A stretch of 64,000 nucleotides of DNA from Pyrenochaeta sp. MPI-SDFR-AT-0127 (lineage: Eukaryota; Ascomycota; Dothideomycetes; Pleosporales; Cucurbitariaceae), in the NCBI GenBank assembly GCA_020747015.1, contig JAGTJM010000045.1, positions 1-64,000 of the forward strand, written 5' to 3'. The position numbers and the translations under genes are program-made. The stretch's first letter is position 1; every line of letters starts with the position of its first letter. Below the pieces are notes generated by a model, which saw only the letters and a list, made by a program, of their open reading frames with translations, searched no databases and was not told where the DNA came from. Below are positions 33,272 through 45,916 of the stretch, in pieces.

Positions 33272-33783
33272 GTCCGCGGGGAAATGCTCAGACGGGAAGG
33301 TGGAGCCGATATGGTATGATCTTTGAATCCTTTACAGCGCATAGTCATCGTTGTCAATTTAGTCTTGAGTGCCCTAGACGGTTTTGAATTACTGTGAGAA
33401 TGATCATCTACTTCTAGTAATTTCACGGCAAACTCTGTGTTACGACATAAGCACGCGGACCTACTGCATTTGAGATGCTGGTATTCAGTTGAACAGAGTA
33501 TGCATTCAATATTGAGTCCTTCCCGCTTAATGAGTTGAGTGTGACATGTTCCTCCAGCAATGTGGAAAAAGGAATAGAAGACACCAATCTATACCCAAAT
33601 GCTCATACCATGCGCCTTGACCATATCCTCCTTTTGGCCAACAGTTTGGAACTGCTGGAGCTCCCTAAACAATATATATCCTGTCTTCGTCAAGCCCTAC
33701 CTGATTGACCAAGTTAAGTGGTACACCACCCCACATTGTCTCTTGGATAGTCGGTTTCCCCCGGTGCTGGTGGTGACGTCAGG
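33272..33783. other. Intergenic
   Basis: Promoter side of the 32540-33271 gene and 3' side of the PFK-2/FBPase-2 gene. Nothing further seen. Confidence 0.5.
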
Positions 33784-35275
33784 CTATGCACTGCCGTTCG
33801 TCTGCTGATGTTCAGCCTTGCTTCCCTTACCTCGCCAGGTGCTGACTGCCGGAATATCGGCTTTCAGTCTTTCTTCTTGTGTTGAGTACGCCTTTGGCGT
33901 CAGTTTTATCAACGTGTGTAGAGGCACTTCCATCCATGGGCTCTGCTCCTGCGGCACGTTCATAAAATATGCATAGATGCATCTCAGAATGGCTTGATGT
34001 GTGACGATCAAGATATTCTCGCTGCGTTCCAGTTCCATGATGATGGGTTCGAGGCGAATGACTACGTCGCGATATGATTCTCCGCCAAGGTAGCGGTAGT
34101 TGTACTTGTCTTCGTCACGCTGCGCAAAATCCTCGGGGTACTTTTGCTCGATTTGGGCATATGTAAGGCCGTCGCAAACACCAGAGTCAAGCTCGTCGAG
34201 CGCTTTCCATTCCAGCTTCTCAAAAGGAAGGAATCGCGCAGTCTGATTAGTTCGCTTGAGTGTAGAAGTCCAAACAGTGAGTTTCCGGCCGTCGCCGCAT
34301 GATTTCGCAACAAGACCTGGCAGGGCATGGGCATAGGCATCTCCGCGCTCAGAGAGATCCGCGTCTCCTCCAATTTGTCCCGAAAGGTTGTATTGCGATT
34401 CACCGTGCTGTTGCTGTTAGCATTTGCGCCGCAGAATTACAGACATCGACGTACCCGTGATAGCCATATCGATCGCGGCTTGATATGGAGGTTCATCAAG
34501 TAGTACACAACGCGACTCTGCAGGTAATCCTGTATCTGGTTGATAATAACTCGTTGTCCAACATCGATGAGCTTGACGTAGGTAAGGTCTCGCTCGTCCT
34601 CGTCTATTGTCTGATAGACCTTCTCGTAGTTGCGAATGCGGTTTCGGAAGTCGGCTGCAGCCTCTTCTGGATCTTGGCCGACGTAGTCTGGTGATGTTGT
34701 CTTCACTTCGAGGATGTTGCTCATGATAAGCTCCTCATCATCGCACTTGGATTCGACAAACAGCGTTTCAATGTTCTCTGCAGTACAACGCTCTTGTATC
34801 CACCGGCGCCTGCTCTTTGTCGAGTTGGTGGCATCCAATATAGCAATCAAACCCTTGCCCTCTGCAAACCACTTGCACATGTCGTTAACGGCAGCTTCGG
34901 CGGCAGCTTTCCGGAGACGCTCTCCTTCGGGGTTTGAGGTGTCAAAAAACTCGGCGGAGGGATTTGGAGTCGCAGTGCGGCGGTATTGTCCAACATTGAA
35001 TGTTTTAGCCTTGATTGATAGCCAGTGCAGGTAGCGAACAACTGCAGTCGCACACAGTTAGCGCTGGGTAGGGAGAGGCCACAGAGTAGAGACGCAGACA
35101 TACCTTTCTGTGCGATTAAACTCTTGCCCCGGGCGGGCAAGCCCACCATGACGACGCATATCCGCGTGTCTTCAGCCTGCACACCGGCACCATTAGTCTT
35201 TCTGCTCGGCTTTACAAGGTCGCCCGTGGGCACTTTGCGCATTTGAGGCTCATAGAAACCATTGGTATCAGTCAT
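33784..35275 (-). CDS. 6-phosphofructo-2-kinase/fructose-2,6-bisphosphatase
   Basis: Bifunctional enzyme setting fructose-2,6-bisphosphate, the switch between glycolysis and gluconeogenesis. Three exons: 35104-35275, 34455-35041 and 33784-34407; 1,383 nt, 460 aa. The kinase domain has the Walker A GLPARGKS at residues 45-52 and NVGQYRR. The phosphatase domain begins RHGESQYNLSGQIGGDADLS, and a second histidine is in ILIVTHQAILRCIY, so both catalytic halves look intact; yeast Pfk26, by contrast, lacks the phosphatase histidine. The second intron (34408-34454) falls exactly between Arg253 and the catalytic His254. Introns have CTAAC branch points. The N-terminal regulatory extension is short (about 38 residues). 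Confidence 0.95.
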
Positions 35276-36662
35276 TGTGGGCGGCGGCGAGTCCAGCTCC
35301 CTGTGTGATCCAGAAAGGAAGAATAAGGCGTCGTAAAAATGTACAGGGCAAGAATTGAGAAAAGTAATATGGCTCGGAGTCCAGCCGCAGGTTTTCCGAG
35401 GTGCAGCAATATTATGCGGCTTTTAATCAAAGAGACAGTAAAGATGGAAGCTAGGCGGCCAACAAAAAAGTCCACAAAGTCTGAATTCTGAGGGCGTTTG
35501 AATGTTGACGCAGCTGCTGTATGAACGCGGGGTGTCGTGTTGCAGAGTAGTGAACTCGGCTCGGCATTCGAGAAGCGAGAGGAGAGGATGCTTGATGATT
35601 GAGTCCCCCCGCATTTGGGAACGGCGTCCTTCTTTTCACAAGCCTTCGGCAAGCGGCTCCATAGCTAAGGGCCCAGTGGAGCAACCGTAACAGGCGATTC
35701 TCATTCGATGCTCAAGCTTTGGGTGCGCCAGAGTGTTCCACCTACCCGGCGTTGGTAACCATGTGGCCGACGACTGATGATAGCACCTACCGATCCGTGT
35801 TCCTGAACGCTGGAACTAGGGAATGGCGCAATCGGGGAAACTCCAAGCGTCCGTCCTGCTGGCTGGTATCGCGTAGTCGTGTGCCCTGATGCCACAGCGC
35901 ATTCTGCTATGACGACAATGCATGCCTAAAGCCGCCGATTGCCGGTGGGTGCCATCTCATGGTGGATTGGGCCTTTGGAGTCTCGCACCAACTCGGCGAA
36001 AGACACCTTGGGCTGGAGAAACAGACAAGCAGACTGAGATTTTTACTTACTGTCGATATGGAGTAGGTCCTGGCATGACCCATGTTGCCTGCCTGTGCGT
36101 ATTGTCCGACTGATGGCTCACGTAACCGAGCCTGTTTGCTTGGTGGGGCAGCGAGGCTGTTCGTAAAAGTTGTCAGACAGGCAGAAGACTGGCCAGAGTT
36201 TGTGAGCAAGCTGTCGAACGGCGCAATTTGGAGAAAGCAGTCACTATCAAAGTTGCTCTTGCCAAAGACGTGTAAGCTCTTGCCTGTTGAGAGCAATCTA
36301 GACTGCCCCTTATCAACACGTTGCAATGCTCAAAAAAGCACTCCGCGCACACCGCTATCGCTATCGCTGTCGCAATCCATACCACGTGCAGCCAGCTTTC
36401 CATGGCCCCATTTGCCTTCACTTTTGTCAACTTCACTAGGTGCAATCAACTAGAGTCTTCATGCCATGTAAACGGTCTCCAATTATCTTTCTGCTAAAAA
36501 AAAATTACCTACCCGTCTCGCTGATGCAATCCTGCGCTAATGTCAAGCAATAAAATGCGGGTATCTAGCAATGCTGAACAAATCATCCTAATGCTACAAT
36601 CCAAGCGCTACGCCTGGATATTCAGAGACGGCCGTCATGTGCCAATAGAACTGTGCTTGAAC
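35276..36662. other. Intergenic, 1.39 kb
   Basis: Promoter side of the PFK-2/FBPase-2 gene and 3' side of the Rxt3 gene. Several 60-140-codon frames look like chance ORFs. Confidence 0.5.
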
Positions 36663-39600
36663 TCAAGCGTGCAGTTGCGCCGTCCCGTTGACTCTTATAC
36701 TGTCGTCAGCTCCACTCTGGAGAGCTAATAGTGTTGCACTTGCGTCCAGTCTGCGCTTCAGCGCCGCTGCCGTCCGTTCCTGTCCCCGACTACCGATGCC
36801 CTCGTCTACCCATCTGATTTTGTTGATCATGAAGCTCAGACCTTCGTATGCTTTGCTCTTCCTGCTGGAGATGCCATATTCAACGCTCCCGGTGTACTCT
36901 TGCAGTTGAGGCAGTATGAGAATCTCAATCTGCAAATCTACATCTGCTGGCGGCGTTATAGGAGCCGCTGGAGGCTTTGTAAGCGTCTCTTCAGCATCAC
37001 TTGGATCGTTGGGCGCAGTGATGCGAGGATCAAGCATGGCTACGTCAACCGTATCGTCCCACTCGCCACGAATCCAACCTGAGTGGATGGCAGCAGCAAT
37101 GGGGTCCGAGTCGTCTCGGTATACCCGTGCGCCCCAAAGATGCCGCTCTAGGACGATGTGCTGTCGCTGCCGCGGCTTCAGGTAAAATCTGGGCACCCGA
37201 ATCGTGAAAGTGCAATTGATAGGGTTGATCTCAAACCGTGGCAGTCGCTTAGGTTTGGAAGAGTAGCCAAATTGATCGTCCAACGACGAGTTCGCTTTGG
37301 GCAGCTCTGTTGTTGCCTCGTACACATGTGATCCGAGGTGTCTTCGGGGGTGTTTGGCAGCATCTTGAAGAATAGGCTGGATATCGTGGACCTTGATTGG
37401 AATCTTCTCCATAGGTAGTGGTAGCTGCTGGTTGGCACGGGGCGCATGATGGTGGTGATGGTGGTGTGGTGTCCCTTGAATATGGTGATGATGGTGCACT
37501 GGCTGAGCTGGGCCAGTCTGGGTGAGGCTCGATGGCCTCCCGTTTACAGGAGTGGACGTATTTGGGAGAGGGCCATCCTCGTCCGGTTTGTGATGATGAT
37601 GGTGGTGGTGATGGTGACTATTCAATTAGCAAATAGGCTGTAATCGAAGAAGGAAGACTTACTGATGATGAGGCGCATGGTGATGATGATGTTTGTTTCG
37701 TTTGGCACCGCGAATGCCGGATGGTGTCCCCCTCCCATCAACACTATCAACATCAAAGATGCCCTCCTCATCTTTGACCCGTTTTGGCTTTCGTCCTTGC
37801 TGAGAGTTCACTCGTTGAAGTCTCTGCAATTCACCAGATTCTGGATCATGCGAGAAAGAGCCATGTCCATTCTGGGGCATCGGGCTCCCACGCGATGGCG
37901 TTGACGACCCCAGCCCACTTCCAAGACCAGAGAACATTCGCCCGAATTCGCTCTTGATGCCGGGATCTTTCCCTATCGACATGGGCTGTGCTTGAGCCCC
38001 TTGAACAGCCTGTGGTAAGGGAGATGCCCGTCCTGTTCTCCTGTTGGCATCTAACCCAAAGCCAATATGGGACTTCGAATGCTGCATTGCCTCTCCCATT
38101 CTTGGCGTTTGGTCATACAAAGATCGACCCCCCGAGGACAAAGACCGAGCAAGTGGCTCAGTTCTGTGCCGCTCGAGAGAGTTCGGATCTGACGTTGGAG
38201 GAACATGGTACTGCTCTACCACGCGGTTGTTTAACAGATCTACGCCTCGTCCTCGAAATATGTCCTCAGTGCCCGAACCACCATAGCGTGGAGGACCGAG
38301 CGAGGGTGGCGCGTAAGGACCATAAGGGCGAGGCGGCACTGCAGGCTCCTCTCGTCGATTCTCTACTGCTTCGCGAGGTGCTTCGATGGGCGCCGAATGT
38401 CGCCAAACGCTCCGTGGAGATTCTGTTGAGCCAGCACTACCGTGGTGCTGTAGAGGCGGACTGAACACAGTTTGGGACACAGGGTGCACAGTAACAGGGC
38501 GATCCCTTGTCGACGCATTCTGGTCACCAGGTCCCAAGAGATCTGCAGCATTGGGCCTCGCTGACTCCCCCAGTGTTCGTCGTCGTTCTTCGGGTGCTCT
38601 ATACGCGTTACGTCTTCCACCCAAAACATCGTAGAGTGGCCTGTTCTCCTGCTCGAGATTTGCAGAGGGGCCAGTTGGTTGGCTGTTAGGCCGTGGTGGA
38701 ATGCTACCAGAAGGCTGCCGAATGGCATCACTCGATGCATACAGACGTTGACCTGGAAAGCTCATTGGCTTGTAGGTCTGCGTTGTTGGAGGCAGCGACT
38801 GGCGGCCCAGATCTGGGGAGCCATGGTTGCTGTACGATCGTGTAGGCGATCCTGCAGAGAAACCGTGTCCCTCAGATGGTCTTGATGTATTGCTTTGGTA
38901 CATGCTTCGGTCGGGGGACGGTTGGCGTCGAAAGGGAGCGAATTCTGATCGCGGTCCAGAGGGAAGACCACGTCGAGGCGACGGTGGTTGCATGCTGTGA
39001 CTGTTTGATGACGGCGCGTTTGTGGAAGGTGATGACTGTGACTGTGTTGTCTGAGCGGGCGCACCTGTGTCACCACCGCCGATAAGGGATGAGATGGACA
39101 TGCTGCTTCCTGGTCGCAACGCCTGCCCTAGCCCAGGAAGCTCTCTGTTCGTCCCAAAGTTTGAAGTGTACGGCGCACGTTGAGCTTGCGACGCATGTTG
39201 TTGTTGTTGCTGTTGTTGCTGCTGCTGCGGAGGTGATGATGGCGGTGGCATCTGTGGTCGTGCAAAAGATGGCGGAGGAGGAGGATCGTGGGAAGGAGCT
39301 GCAGCAGAATTAGCTTGTGATGGAGCTTGAGAGGAGCTTGTGAAGGTGGGGCTTGCCTCCGTATGGGTTGGATGGGCTTCCGCCGTTGAGTGAGCGTCTA
39401 CGCGCGGCATCGTAGCCATAGGGCGATGGCCCTGAGGGGTTGTTTGAGCTGCTCATCGATGGCGGTGGTGGAGGACCAGACTGAGCGTGGTGATGGACAC
39501 CATAGTGAATCGCATTACTGGGTCGCGCTAACAATCGATCAGCCGTCCCATCTTTTCAAAAGCGGTTTAACGCGCAAGTGGATCTTGCATTAGCCAGGCC

Positions 39601-40500
39601 AGCCATGTGCGGAGAACGCCATCTGAAATTCGCCAAACCTCGCCGCACCCTAGCAGCCACGAAGCGCATCCTTCTGCAAACAACTTGCAAGGCATGGCTG
39701 ATGGGAGTCTGGAGCCAGGGGAAATGACACGGGCGGAAAGTATCGCGAGCTTCGTCGCACTGCACACCAAGTCGGCGTCGCAACAGGCGGTGAAGTGTGG
39801 AGAACTGCAAAGTCCAGCCACAAAGTCAAGTCCCTGGAGCTTCTTCTGCAGTTGACGTGTCATGCAGGGCAGCATGCAGCAGGTTGTATGCAGGCAATGA
39901 CTTCTCACTTTCGTGTCTGTCGCCTGGTCCGCGACCGCTCAACGGCCACGCGAGATGTAGCGCCAGTGTCCAAGACAGGTTCCAGCGTGTGTCTTGTGGA
40001 AGAGGAATGAGAGCTCGCTTGCTCGTGTAGTCTGAGAACCTCAAGAAGCGTCGGCATCTCTGAAACAGAGACTGCAAAGCTGCTAGAGGAAATTCAAACA
40101 AGAGGAGCCTGTAGCCACAAACTCATCTGCCACAAAACTTGACCAGTGTGTCCAGGACGGTGGTAGCCATCGCATTGCCGCCCAAAGTCCAAAAAGAAGA
40201 TCCTACCGTACCTGTATTTGCCCAGCCACCTGGTCCCTCTGCTTGACCGTGGGGCGCATTGTTGCCACCAAGCACTCCTTGACTCCTATGCCGAGCGTGT
40301 TGTGGGCCCGCAGGATAGAAGGGATCGCGTCGAGGAACTGCGTAAGGGTCTGTTGCGAAAGGCGCGTGAAGTGGCTGCTGTGGTTGTGAGGTCGAGGGGT
40401 AGCCGCTGAAGGGCTGCGTGGTTGCAGGCTGGTGGTTTGGATTATGGATCATGGTGCGGTCTGGCGGTCGCTGGAAAGGCGGCGCAGATTGGCGGTCCAT
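36663..40500 (-). CDS. RXT3: Histone deacetylation protein Rxt3 (Rpd3L complex subunit)
   Basis: Subunit of the Rpd3L histone deacetylase complex. My model has four exons: 40212-40500, 39402-39527, 37663-39298 and 36663-37617; 3,006 nt, 1,001 aa. The conserved Rxt3 domain is in the last exon (PRFEINPINCTFTIRVPRFY, HLWGARVYRDDSDPIAAAIH, SGWIRGEWDD, QIEILILPQL). The rest is disordered: Pro/Ser/Gln-rich, with a polyglutamine run and several polyhistidine runs beside the 45-nt intron 37618-37662. The 103-nt intron 39299-39401 is needed to change frame and has a good 3' site (GCTAATTCTGCTGCAG) but a mediocre donor GTAGAC. The first intron (39528-40211, 684 nt) is unusually long and may hide another exon. 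Confidence 0.85.
37440..37700 (-). repeat. CAT/CAC polyhistidine-coding tracts in RXT3
   Basis: Clusters of CAT/CAC codons on both sides of intron 37618-37662 and again at about 37443-37495 encode runs of 5-9 histidines. Confidence 0.85.
39198..39228 (-). repeat. Polyglutamine-coding CAA/CAG tract in RXT3
   Basis: Ten consecutive Gln codons, mixed CAA and CAG, in the disordered N-terminal half. Confidence 0.9.
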
Positions 40501-41234
40501 GGTGCTGGAGCCGGTTTTTGCTCATGTAGAAGGCGGTCAGGAACGAGGATGCCGACGGAACAGCCTAAGCGGAGGCCAGTTGGCGCGAGGTGGCATGCAT
40601 GGATGTGTCTTGCAACAGGCAGACTGGCTCAAAGGGTCACTGGGAGCGAGAGAGAGAGGAAAAGGCCTCTGGATGCGAGGAGACGAGAATGAGCAATGGA
40701 CCAAGCGCACGGAATCTTTGGCTAACCTGCCGCAAGAGGTGCCACTAGATCCCTGCAGCCCCGCATGGAACAGATGCCAGAACCCCCGGTGTTTTTGCAC
40801 TATGATGTGATAGGGCTGCTATGAGGCGCCGGTGTGGTCCCTGGGCGTGCTCGTCCCTGTAAGCGGTGCTGCTCCCACGGCCACTGTTGCTCAGTGATGA
40901 TGCGCATATCGGAAAGTGCCCGTAGTAGCGCCTAATGCTTCTCCCATCCACTTCCTGCGCGCACAATGGAAAATACCCATGGCACTTCGGAGCGTCTGAC
41001 GCCAACCGAAGCGAACATCCATGCACGGTTCCTGGAATCGTTTGACCGCCTTTTGCCAAGCCTGGCGGATCATCGGTGCCTCTGACATCCCACGCCGGCG
41101 TCCTACATGACCCTCTCAGCCTCGTCGTCTGATGATGCCAGGACAGTCTTCACGTGCGCATTACCTTTGCTTCCATCCTCCCTTCGTGATGTGAGGCCGC
41201 AGCTCCATCTGCATCTCCCATGCCTCTCCTTCCA
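40501..41234. other. Divergent promoter region, RXT3 and BTN1
   Basis: Between the RXT3 and BTN1 starts. No gene supported. Confidence 0.55.
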
Positions 41235-42826
41235 ATGCCCGGCTCTCCAGCTTCTTCATGGGCTGTCTATCGTGCTCGACTGAAAGCTGTCTTCGATGGC
41301 GCCGACCCACGCGTTTGCGCGGCCTTTTGGCTATTTGGTACGAATGCACCAAATGCATCCACTCCGTGTCTCGCCCTTTTGTGATGTGCAGACTTTGTGT
41401 TTGGTCACCTTCGACGATGCTTGCCGCGAAGCCATCCGCTGGCACCCTCCTGAGCTGGTCCCAGCTGTCCCTTCTAGACACTACAGCTTCATCTGCTGCC
41501 GTATTGTTGATCATCTGCTGATAAGCCTTCAGGTCTAATCAATAACGTCCTCTACGTGATAATCCTCTCCTCCGCCCTCGATCTTGTCGGCCCAAACATT
41601 CCCAAAGGCGTTGTCCTGCTAGCAGACGTCATACCCTCTTTCCTCACCAAACTCTGCGCGCCGTACTTCATACACAAGATTCCATACAATGTTCGAATCA
41701 TCATCTTCGTCATTCTTTCAGCATGTGGAATGCTCATCATTGCCCTTACGCCTCCATTGCAGGACTCGAGAACCATTGCGATAAAGATGTGTGGTGTTAT
41801 GCTCGCAAGTCTGAGCAGTGGAGGTGGTGAACTCAGCTTTCTCGGACTTACGCACTACTATGGACACTTCGCGCTCGCAGCGTGGGGTTCGGGAACTGGA
41901 GGCGCTGGTCTGATTGGGGCTGGAGCATATGCGATTGCGACAAACACCCTGCAAATCAGCCCGCGAACAAGCTTGCTCGCCTTCTCCTTCCTCCCGCTGA
42001 TCATGCTAATGACTTTCTTTATCATCTTACCACTGGGTCCGCTTCGTGCTGGAGCCGGGAAGCATGGTGAATACGAAGCTATAGGGACCGAGGAAGATGA
42101 AGATGTCGATGACGATGCTCACCTCCAGAGAGAGCGTGGTGGACTACTATCGTCTTCTTTGCATTCGACGACTGGACGCAGTACCATCTCAATCAGCGGT
42201 GGAAGTAGCAATGGAGCGCTGGACAGCTTCAAAGCCAACTTGAACCGCGCTAAGGGGCTATTTTTCCCCTAGTATGCATTTCCTTCGAAGTTGTACTTAC
42301 AGAGCTAACACGTTATAGTATGCTGCCGCTACTGCTGGTCTACATCGCTGAATACACGATTAACCAAGGTGTTGCCCCTACCCTCCTCTTTCCGCTTACC
42401 TCCTCGCCGTTCACCGAATACCGTTCGTTCTATAGTACTTACAACGCAATCTACCAAGTCGGTGTCTTCATCTCGCGCTCCTCTACGCCCTTCATTCGCA
42501 TCCACCACCTTTACCTTCCTTCTTTTCTTCAAGTCGCCAACCTTATCCTCCTCACACTGCATGCCATGTTCGACTTCATACCGAGCTACTACATCATTTG
42601 CATCATCATCTTTTGGGAGGGTTTGCTGGGTGGTCTGGTATACGTGAGCACGTTTGCAGAGATTACGGATAATGTACCGAAAGAGGATCGGGAGTTCAGC
42701 TTGGGTGCGACCAGTGTAAGTGATTCGGGTGGCATATGTGTGGCGGGATTCTTGAGCATGGCTGTGGAGGTCAGCCTTTGTAGGTGGCAGGTTGATCGTG
42801 GGAGAAATTACTGTAAGCTGCAATAG
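41235..42826 (+). CDS. BTN1: CLN3/Btn1 (battenin) vacuolar membrane protein
   Basis: Homologue of human CLN3, the protein of juvenile Batten disease; in yeast Btn1 affects vacuolar pH and basic amino-acid homeostasis. Three exons: 41235-41337, 41533-42271 and 42319-42826; 1,350 nt, 449 aa. The short first exon encodes MPGSPASSWAVYRARLKAVF and joins into AAFWLFG/LINNVLYVIILS, a hallmark first membrane segment. Further markers are GVVLLADVIPSFLTKLCAPY, SSGGGELSFLGLTHYYGHFA, WGSGTGGAG and EYTINQGVAPTLLFP. An acidic cytosolic loop (GTEEDEDVDDDAH) separates the two halves. The end, LCRWQVDRGRNYCK, matches the conserved C-terminus. Introns are 195 and 47 nt, the latter with a CTAAC branch point. 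Confidence 0.95.
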
Positions 42827-43027
42827 ATGCCTACACCAAATATTACCTTCCAGTATCCCGCGCATGTACATCAGTGCCATACACTGTTGTGATCATAAGG
42901 CTCTTCTGTCCCCACTTGTCTGGAAGCGACGCTCCGATCCAAAGTTGACGACTTCCACAACCATGGGAGTCGAAGGAGCTAACTCTCAAAACTATGGAGC
43001 ACATGTATAGCACCCAGTCAAACTGCC

Positions 43028-43794
43028 ATGTGCAGTTTGCACCGCAAGCAAACGTTACACTCTATTCTTAAATCCGAGCCCGGCTCTGCAACTCCTCCAG
43101 AACTGACCAGAGGCATTCACTCCATCATGTTGGTGTCTCAACTCCTCGAACCGGAGAAGCCAGGTTGTAAACCCACGAAGCACTCGTGCCTCAAGGCAAA
43201 GGCAGCAGCTAGCGAGCCACATCTCGACTGTGGGAGATCATCTAGACCTCCTATCCTCAGGATCTGGACCATTGATGAGCTAAAGAAGACGCCCATTGAC
43301 TCACTTACGTATCCCATCACTCTTGTAAGCATTTCTTTTGCTTGGCTTCCTTTCAGAGACATACAATCACAGCCCTCGCTAATAGCAATCCCAAGGCCTC
43401 ACAAAACGCTACGGTCGAACTCGCAAACACACATGCACTCGAAGGGATCCTTGCATGGCACCGGGCGTCCCATGTGTCTTCTCATTCAGACACTATGAAA
43501 GCTTGTGGCGTTAGGAAGGACGAGGAGACCACTAGATTCAATCACGATGCGAAAATCGACCAAGTCGCCGAAGAAAACTGTATTGTGCCCACCACTGCAG
43601 CTGCAGATCCTTCCAAAATCACCAGAATCGATGCACCGCAATGGGCGTGGGTTGATGCACAACATTGCGTCGAGTGCGGCACGGAATATTTGAAGCAGCG
43701 TTTCGAGCAGTTCGGCGTGATATCGGGGTTCGGCGCGAAAAGCACCTTGCAGCAAACAGATAGGCGTGAGTATGTGTGTGCAAGGAAGCGGTGA
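43028..43794 (+). CDS. Doubtful hypothetical protein
   Basis: Two adjoining open frames could be one gene: 43028-43324 (99 codons from ATG) and 43357-43794 (146 codons), joined by a GT-AG stretch of only 32 nt, which is shorter than any other intron here and has no branch point. The second part contains a CVECGTEYLKQRFEQF segment that looks protein-like. No family recognised, no signal peptide or membrane segment. Opposing ORFs of similar length exist on the minus strand, so this may be non-coding. Confidence 0.25.
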
Positions 43795-44164
43795 AGTGTG
43801 GGCCCTGCGAACTGGTATTGATCTGGAGTTCTGGATCATGGTTGGATATGGATGGCGTTGCAAAGGACCGAGTGGTTGAGTGATGAGTTGCCGCATTGCT
43901 ATGTCGTGAGTTAGAGCCCACTATTTGTACTTTAAGTGGAGATATCGCTTGTTTGGTTGGCGTTGGCTAGATTATTCTACTTGTAAAGGTCCCCGCTACA
44001 TTAGTATCAAGGCAAGACGTTCATAGTCCAATGGAGATGCCCAGGACGAGAACTCATAGAGGCGATACTGGCTGTAGATGGTAGTAAATTGCTCTTTTCA
44101 ATGCTCATCTAGAATACACAATCCTGTTCCCCTACATCCCACAGAATACCTGTTCGAACTATAT
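43795..44164. other. Intergenic
   Basis: 3' flank of the OSCP gene. Nothing recognised. Confidence 0.5.
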
Positions 44165-45059
44165 TTACAAAGTATCCTTGAGCAGCTTGTTCATCTTGGC
44201 CATCTTGGAGGAGACGGACAAATCGATGGTACGGTCGCCAATCTCGACGATAAGTCCGCCACGGATCTCGGGGTTGACCTTGGGGACGACCTTGAGTCTC
44301 TGGCCGTTGAGGACATACTGCGACTTGGTGATGGCGGATTCGAGGCGGCTGAGGGTCCTGTTGTCGAGGGGCTGTTGGTTGTCAGTTTTCATCTAGAATA
44401 AGGCGCCCAATCTCTTCATGGGGACATATTCTTCGTCTACAGGCTCATGCTTTTGGATTTCAACGTACCGCAGCGCTGGTAACCACAAGCTCAATCTCAC
44501 CACGATGCGCACCCATGAGCACACCGAACTTCTCCACAACACCCTCAAGTACGCCCAACCGGTTGTTCTCCGCAAGAGTGGCGAGGAAGTTCTTTACGAT
44601 GCCCTCCTTGTCGGCGCTGATGTGCTTCTGCAGTTCCTGGATGATCTGCTGCTTGTCCGAGGCGGAGAGGGAGGGGGCGTGGAGGATCTCGCCGAGCTTG
44701 GGATCCTTCTTGAAGATGCCTGACAGCGACTCGAGCGACTTTGCCGTGGGGTCGAGGGCGTTGGTCTTCGCGGCCGCGGTGTACTACCAGAAAATGTTAG
44801 CCCAGCTCCATCTCGAACCATTGGCCCGGTTTCCATCCTCCCATCATCGTGCAAAATCCAATTGATCTTTTGGGGGTCGTACCAGAGCACTTGCGTAGGT
44901 TCCATCGACGCCAAAGAGCGCAACGGGCGGCTTGTTGGCAGAGCTGGTCGGCGCAGCGGCGGCAGCAGCGTAGCTTCGAGTGACGGCGTAGCGGGCAGCA
45001 ATGGGGGCGCGAGGGGCACCTGCCCGGAGAGCGGTGCTGAAGGCACGGGCTGCGGACAT
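44165..45059 (-). CDS. ATP5: Mitochondrial ATP synthase subunit 5 (OSCP)
   Basis: Oligomycin-sensitivity-conferring subunit in the peripheral stalk linking F1 to Fo. Three exons: 44883-45059, 44469-44783 and 44165-44371; 699 nt, 232 aa, all junctions phase 0. The start MSAARAFSTALRAGAPRAPI is a typical Ala/Arg presequence; an upstream in-frame frame without a suitable start is ignored. The mature region starts PPVALFGVDGTYASAL and includes NNRLGVLEGVVEKFGVLMGA and HRGEIELVVTSA. It ends in the family signature VNPEIRGGLIVEIGDRTIDL followed by SVSSKMAKMNKLL. Introns are 99 and 97 nt with GCTAAC and CTGAC branch points. Confidence 0.95.
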
Positions 45060-45916
45060 GGCGGGTAGAGAGGAGATGGATTGCGGGATGGGGGAGCTTT
45101 CGGAGCGGTAGCTTGCGTGAGTTGAGGATGTTGCGATGAGGTTTCTCCCGGGCTCGGCACAGGGCACGGGCTAGGACGGATCGGGATCTGACCTGTTTCT
45201 CCATGGAATTTTGGCCAGAGGCCCAACTTCGAGCCTCATTTTTATCTATTGAATCTCGATTTGAATTTATTCAAGTGGCTAGTTGCACGTTATACTTATT
45301 CTGATCATTCCTGCAGCTGCGCAGTGCGTCATTTCGGTTTGTGATGAAACTACAACACACTCTTTTTTTCGCATGCTACCATACTCTATCTTAGATCGTA
45401 GACCATAAAAGAGTAATTTCATATTTCAAGAGCCTATTACTTGTAGGCTGAGATGTTTGAGTAAGAGCACAATGTCATACAAGATACTAGCAACAGACAA
45501 AGCACAAACCCGTGATCAGGTTTTATGGTACAATTGAAGCAAGCCCATGGCTTTGACAGCCAGAAGAGCTTATATCAGGCTGTTTTAATGTTTTTGACAA
45601 ATTTCTCTGTGTTATCTCAGAAACTCAGTCGATAGTTCAATCGCACCTCCTACGTGCTGATGCCTCTTTCGCTGAGCAATCATTGCACCTTTACCTCATC
45701 ATGCGCTTCAATATGCTTCAAACCATGCGTCACCTCGAGTCTATCAACCTTCTGTTTACCATCTATCAACAATCAAGCTTCACCTTCACATGGCTGCTCT
45801 ATATAATCTGCCCACACGGGCTCTCCCCCTAAGCCATCCTCCAGTGAGTTTCTCACTTGCCCCGGGCTGTCAAGAGACACTGAAGCCATTCGGTAAGCCA
45901 CGCAAAGACCTTCAAG
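45060..45916. other. Divergent promoter region, ATP5 and F-box-like gene
   Basis: No gene seen. AT-rich centre. Confidence 0.5.

Noticed and set aside
37659..39419. Long minus-strand ORF taken as a separate gene
   Set aside because: It is exon 3 of RXT3. Its first codons (upstream of 39298) fall in a predicted intron, and its end runs into a good donor at 37662.
40123..41514. Several ORFs of 100-130 codons on both strands between RXT3 and BTN1
   Set aside because: They overlap each other and the first exons of two well-supported genes in wrong frames.
44594..45226. 210-codon Pro/Ser/Arg-rich minus-strand ORF
   Set aside because: It is out of frame with the ATP5 exons it overlaps, and its composition is a frame-shift artefact of GC-rich coding sequence.
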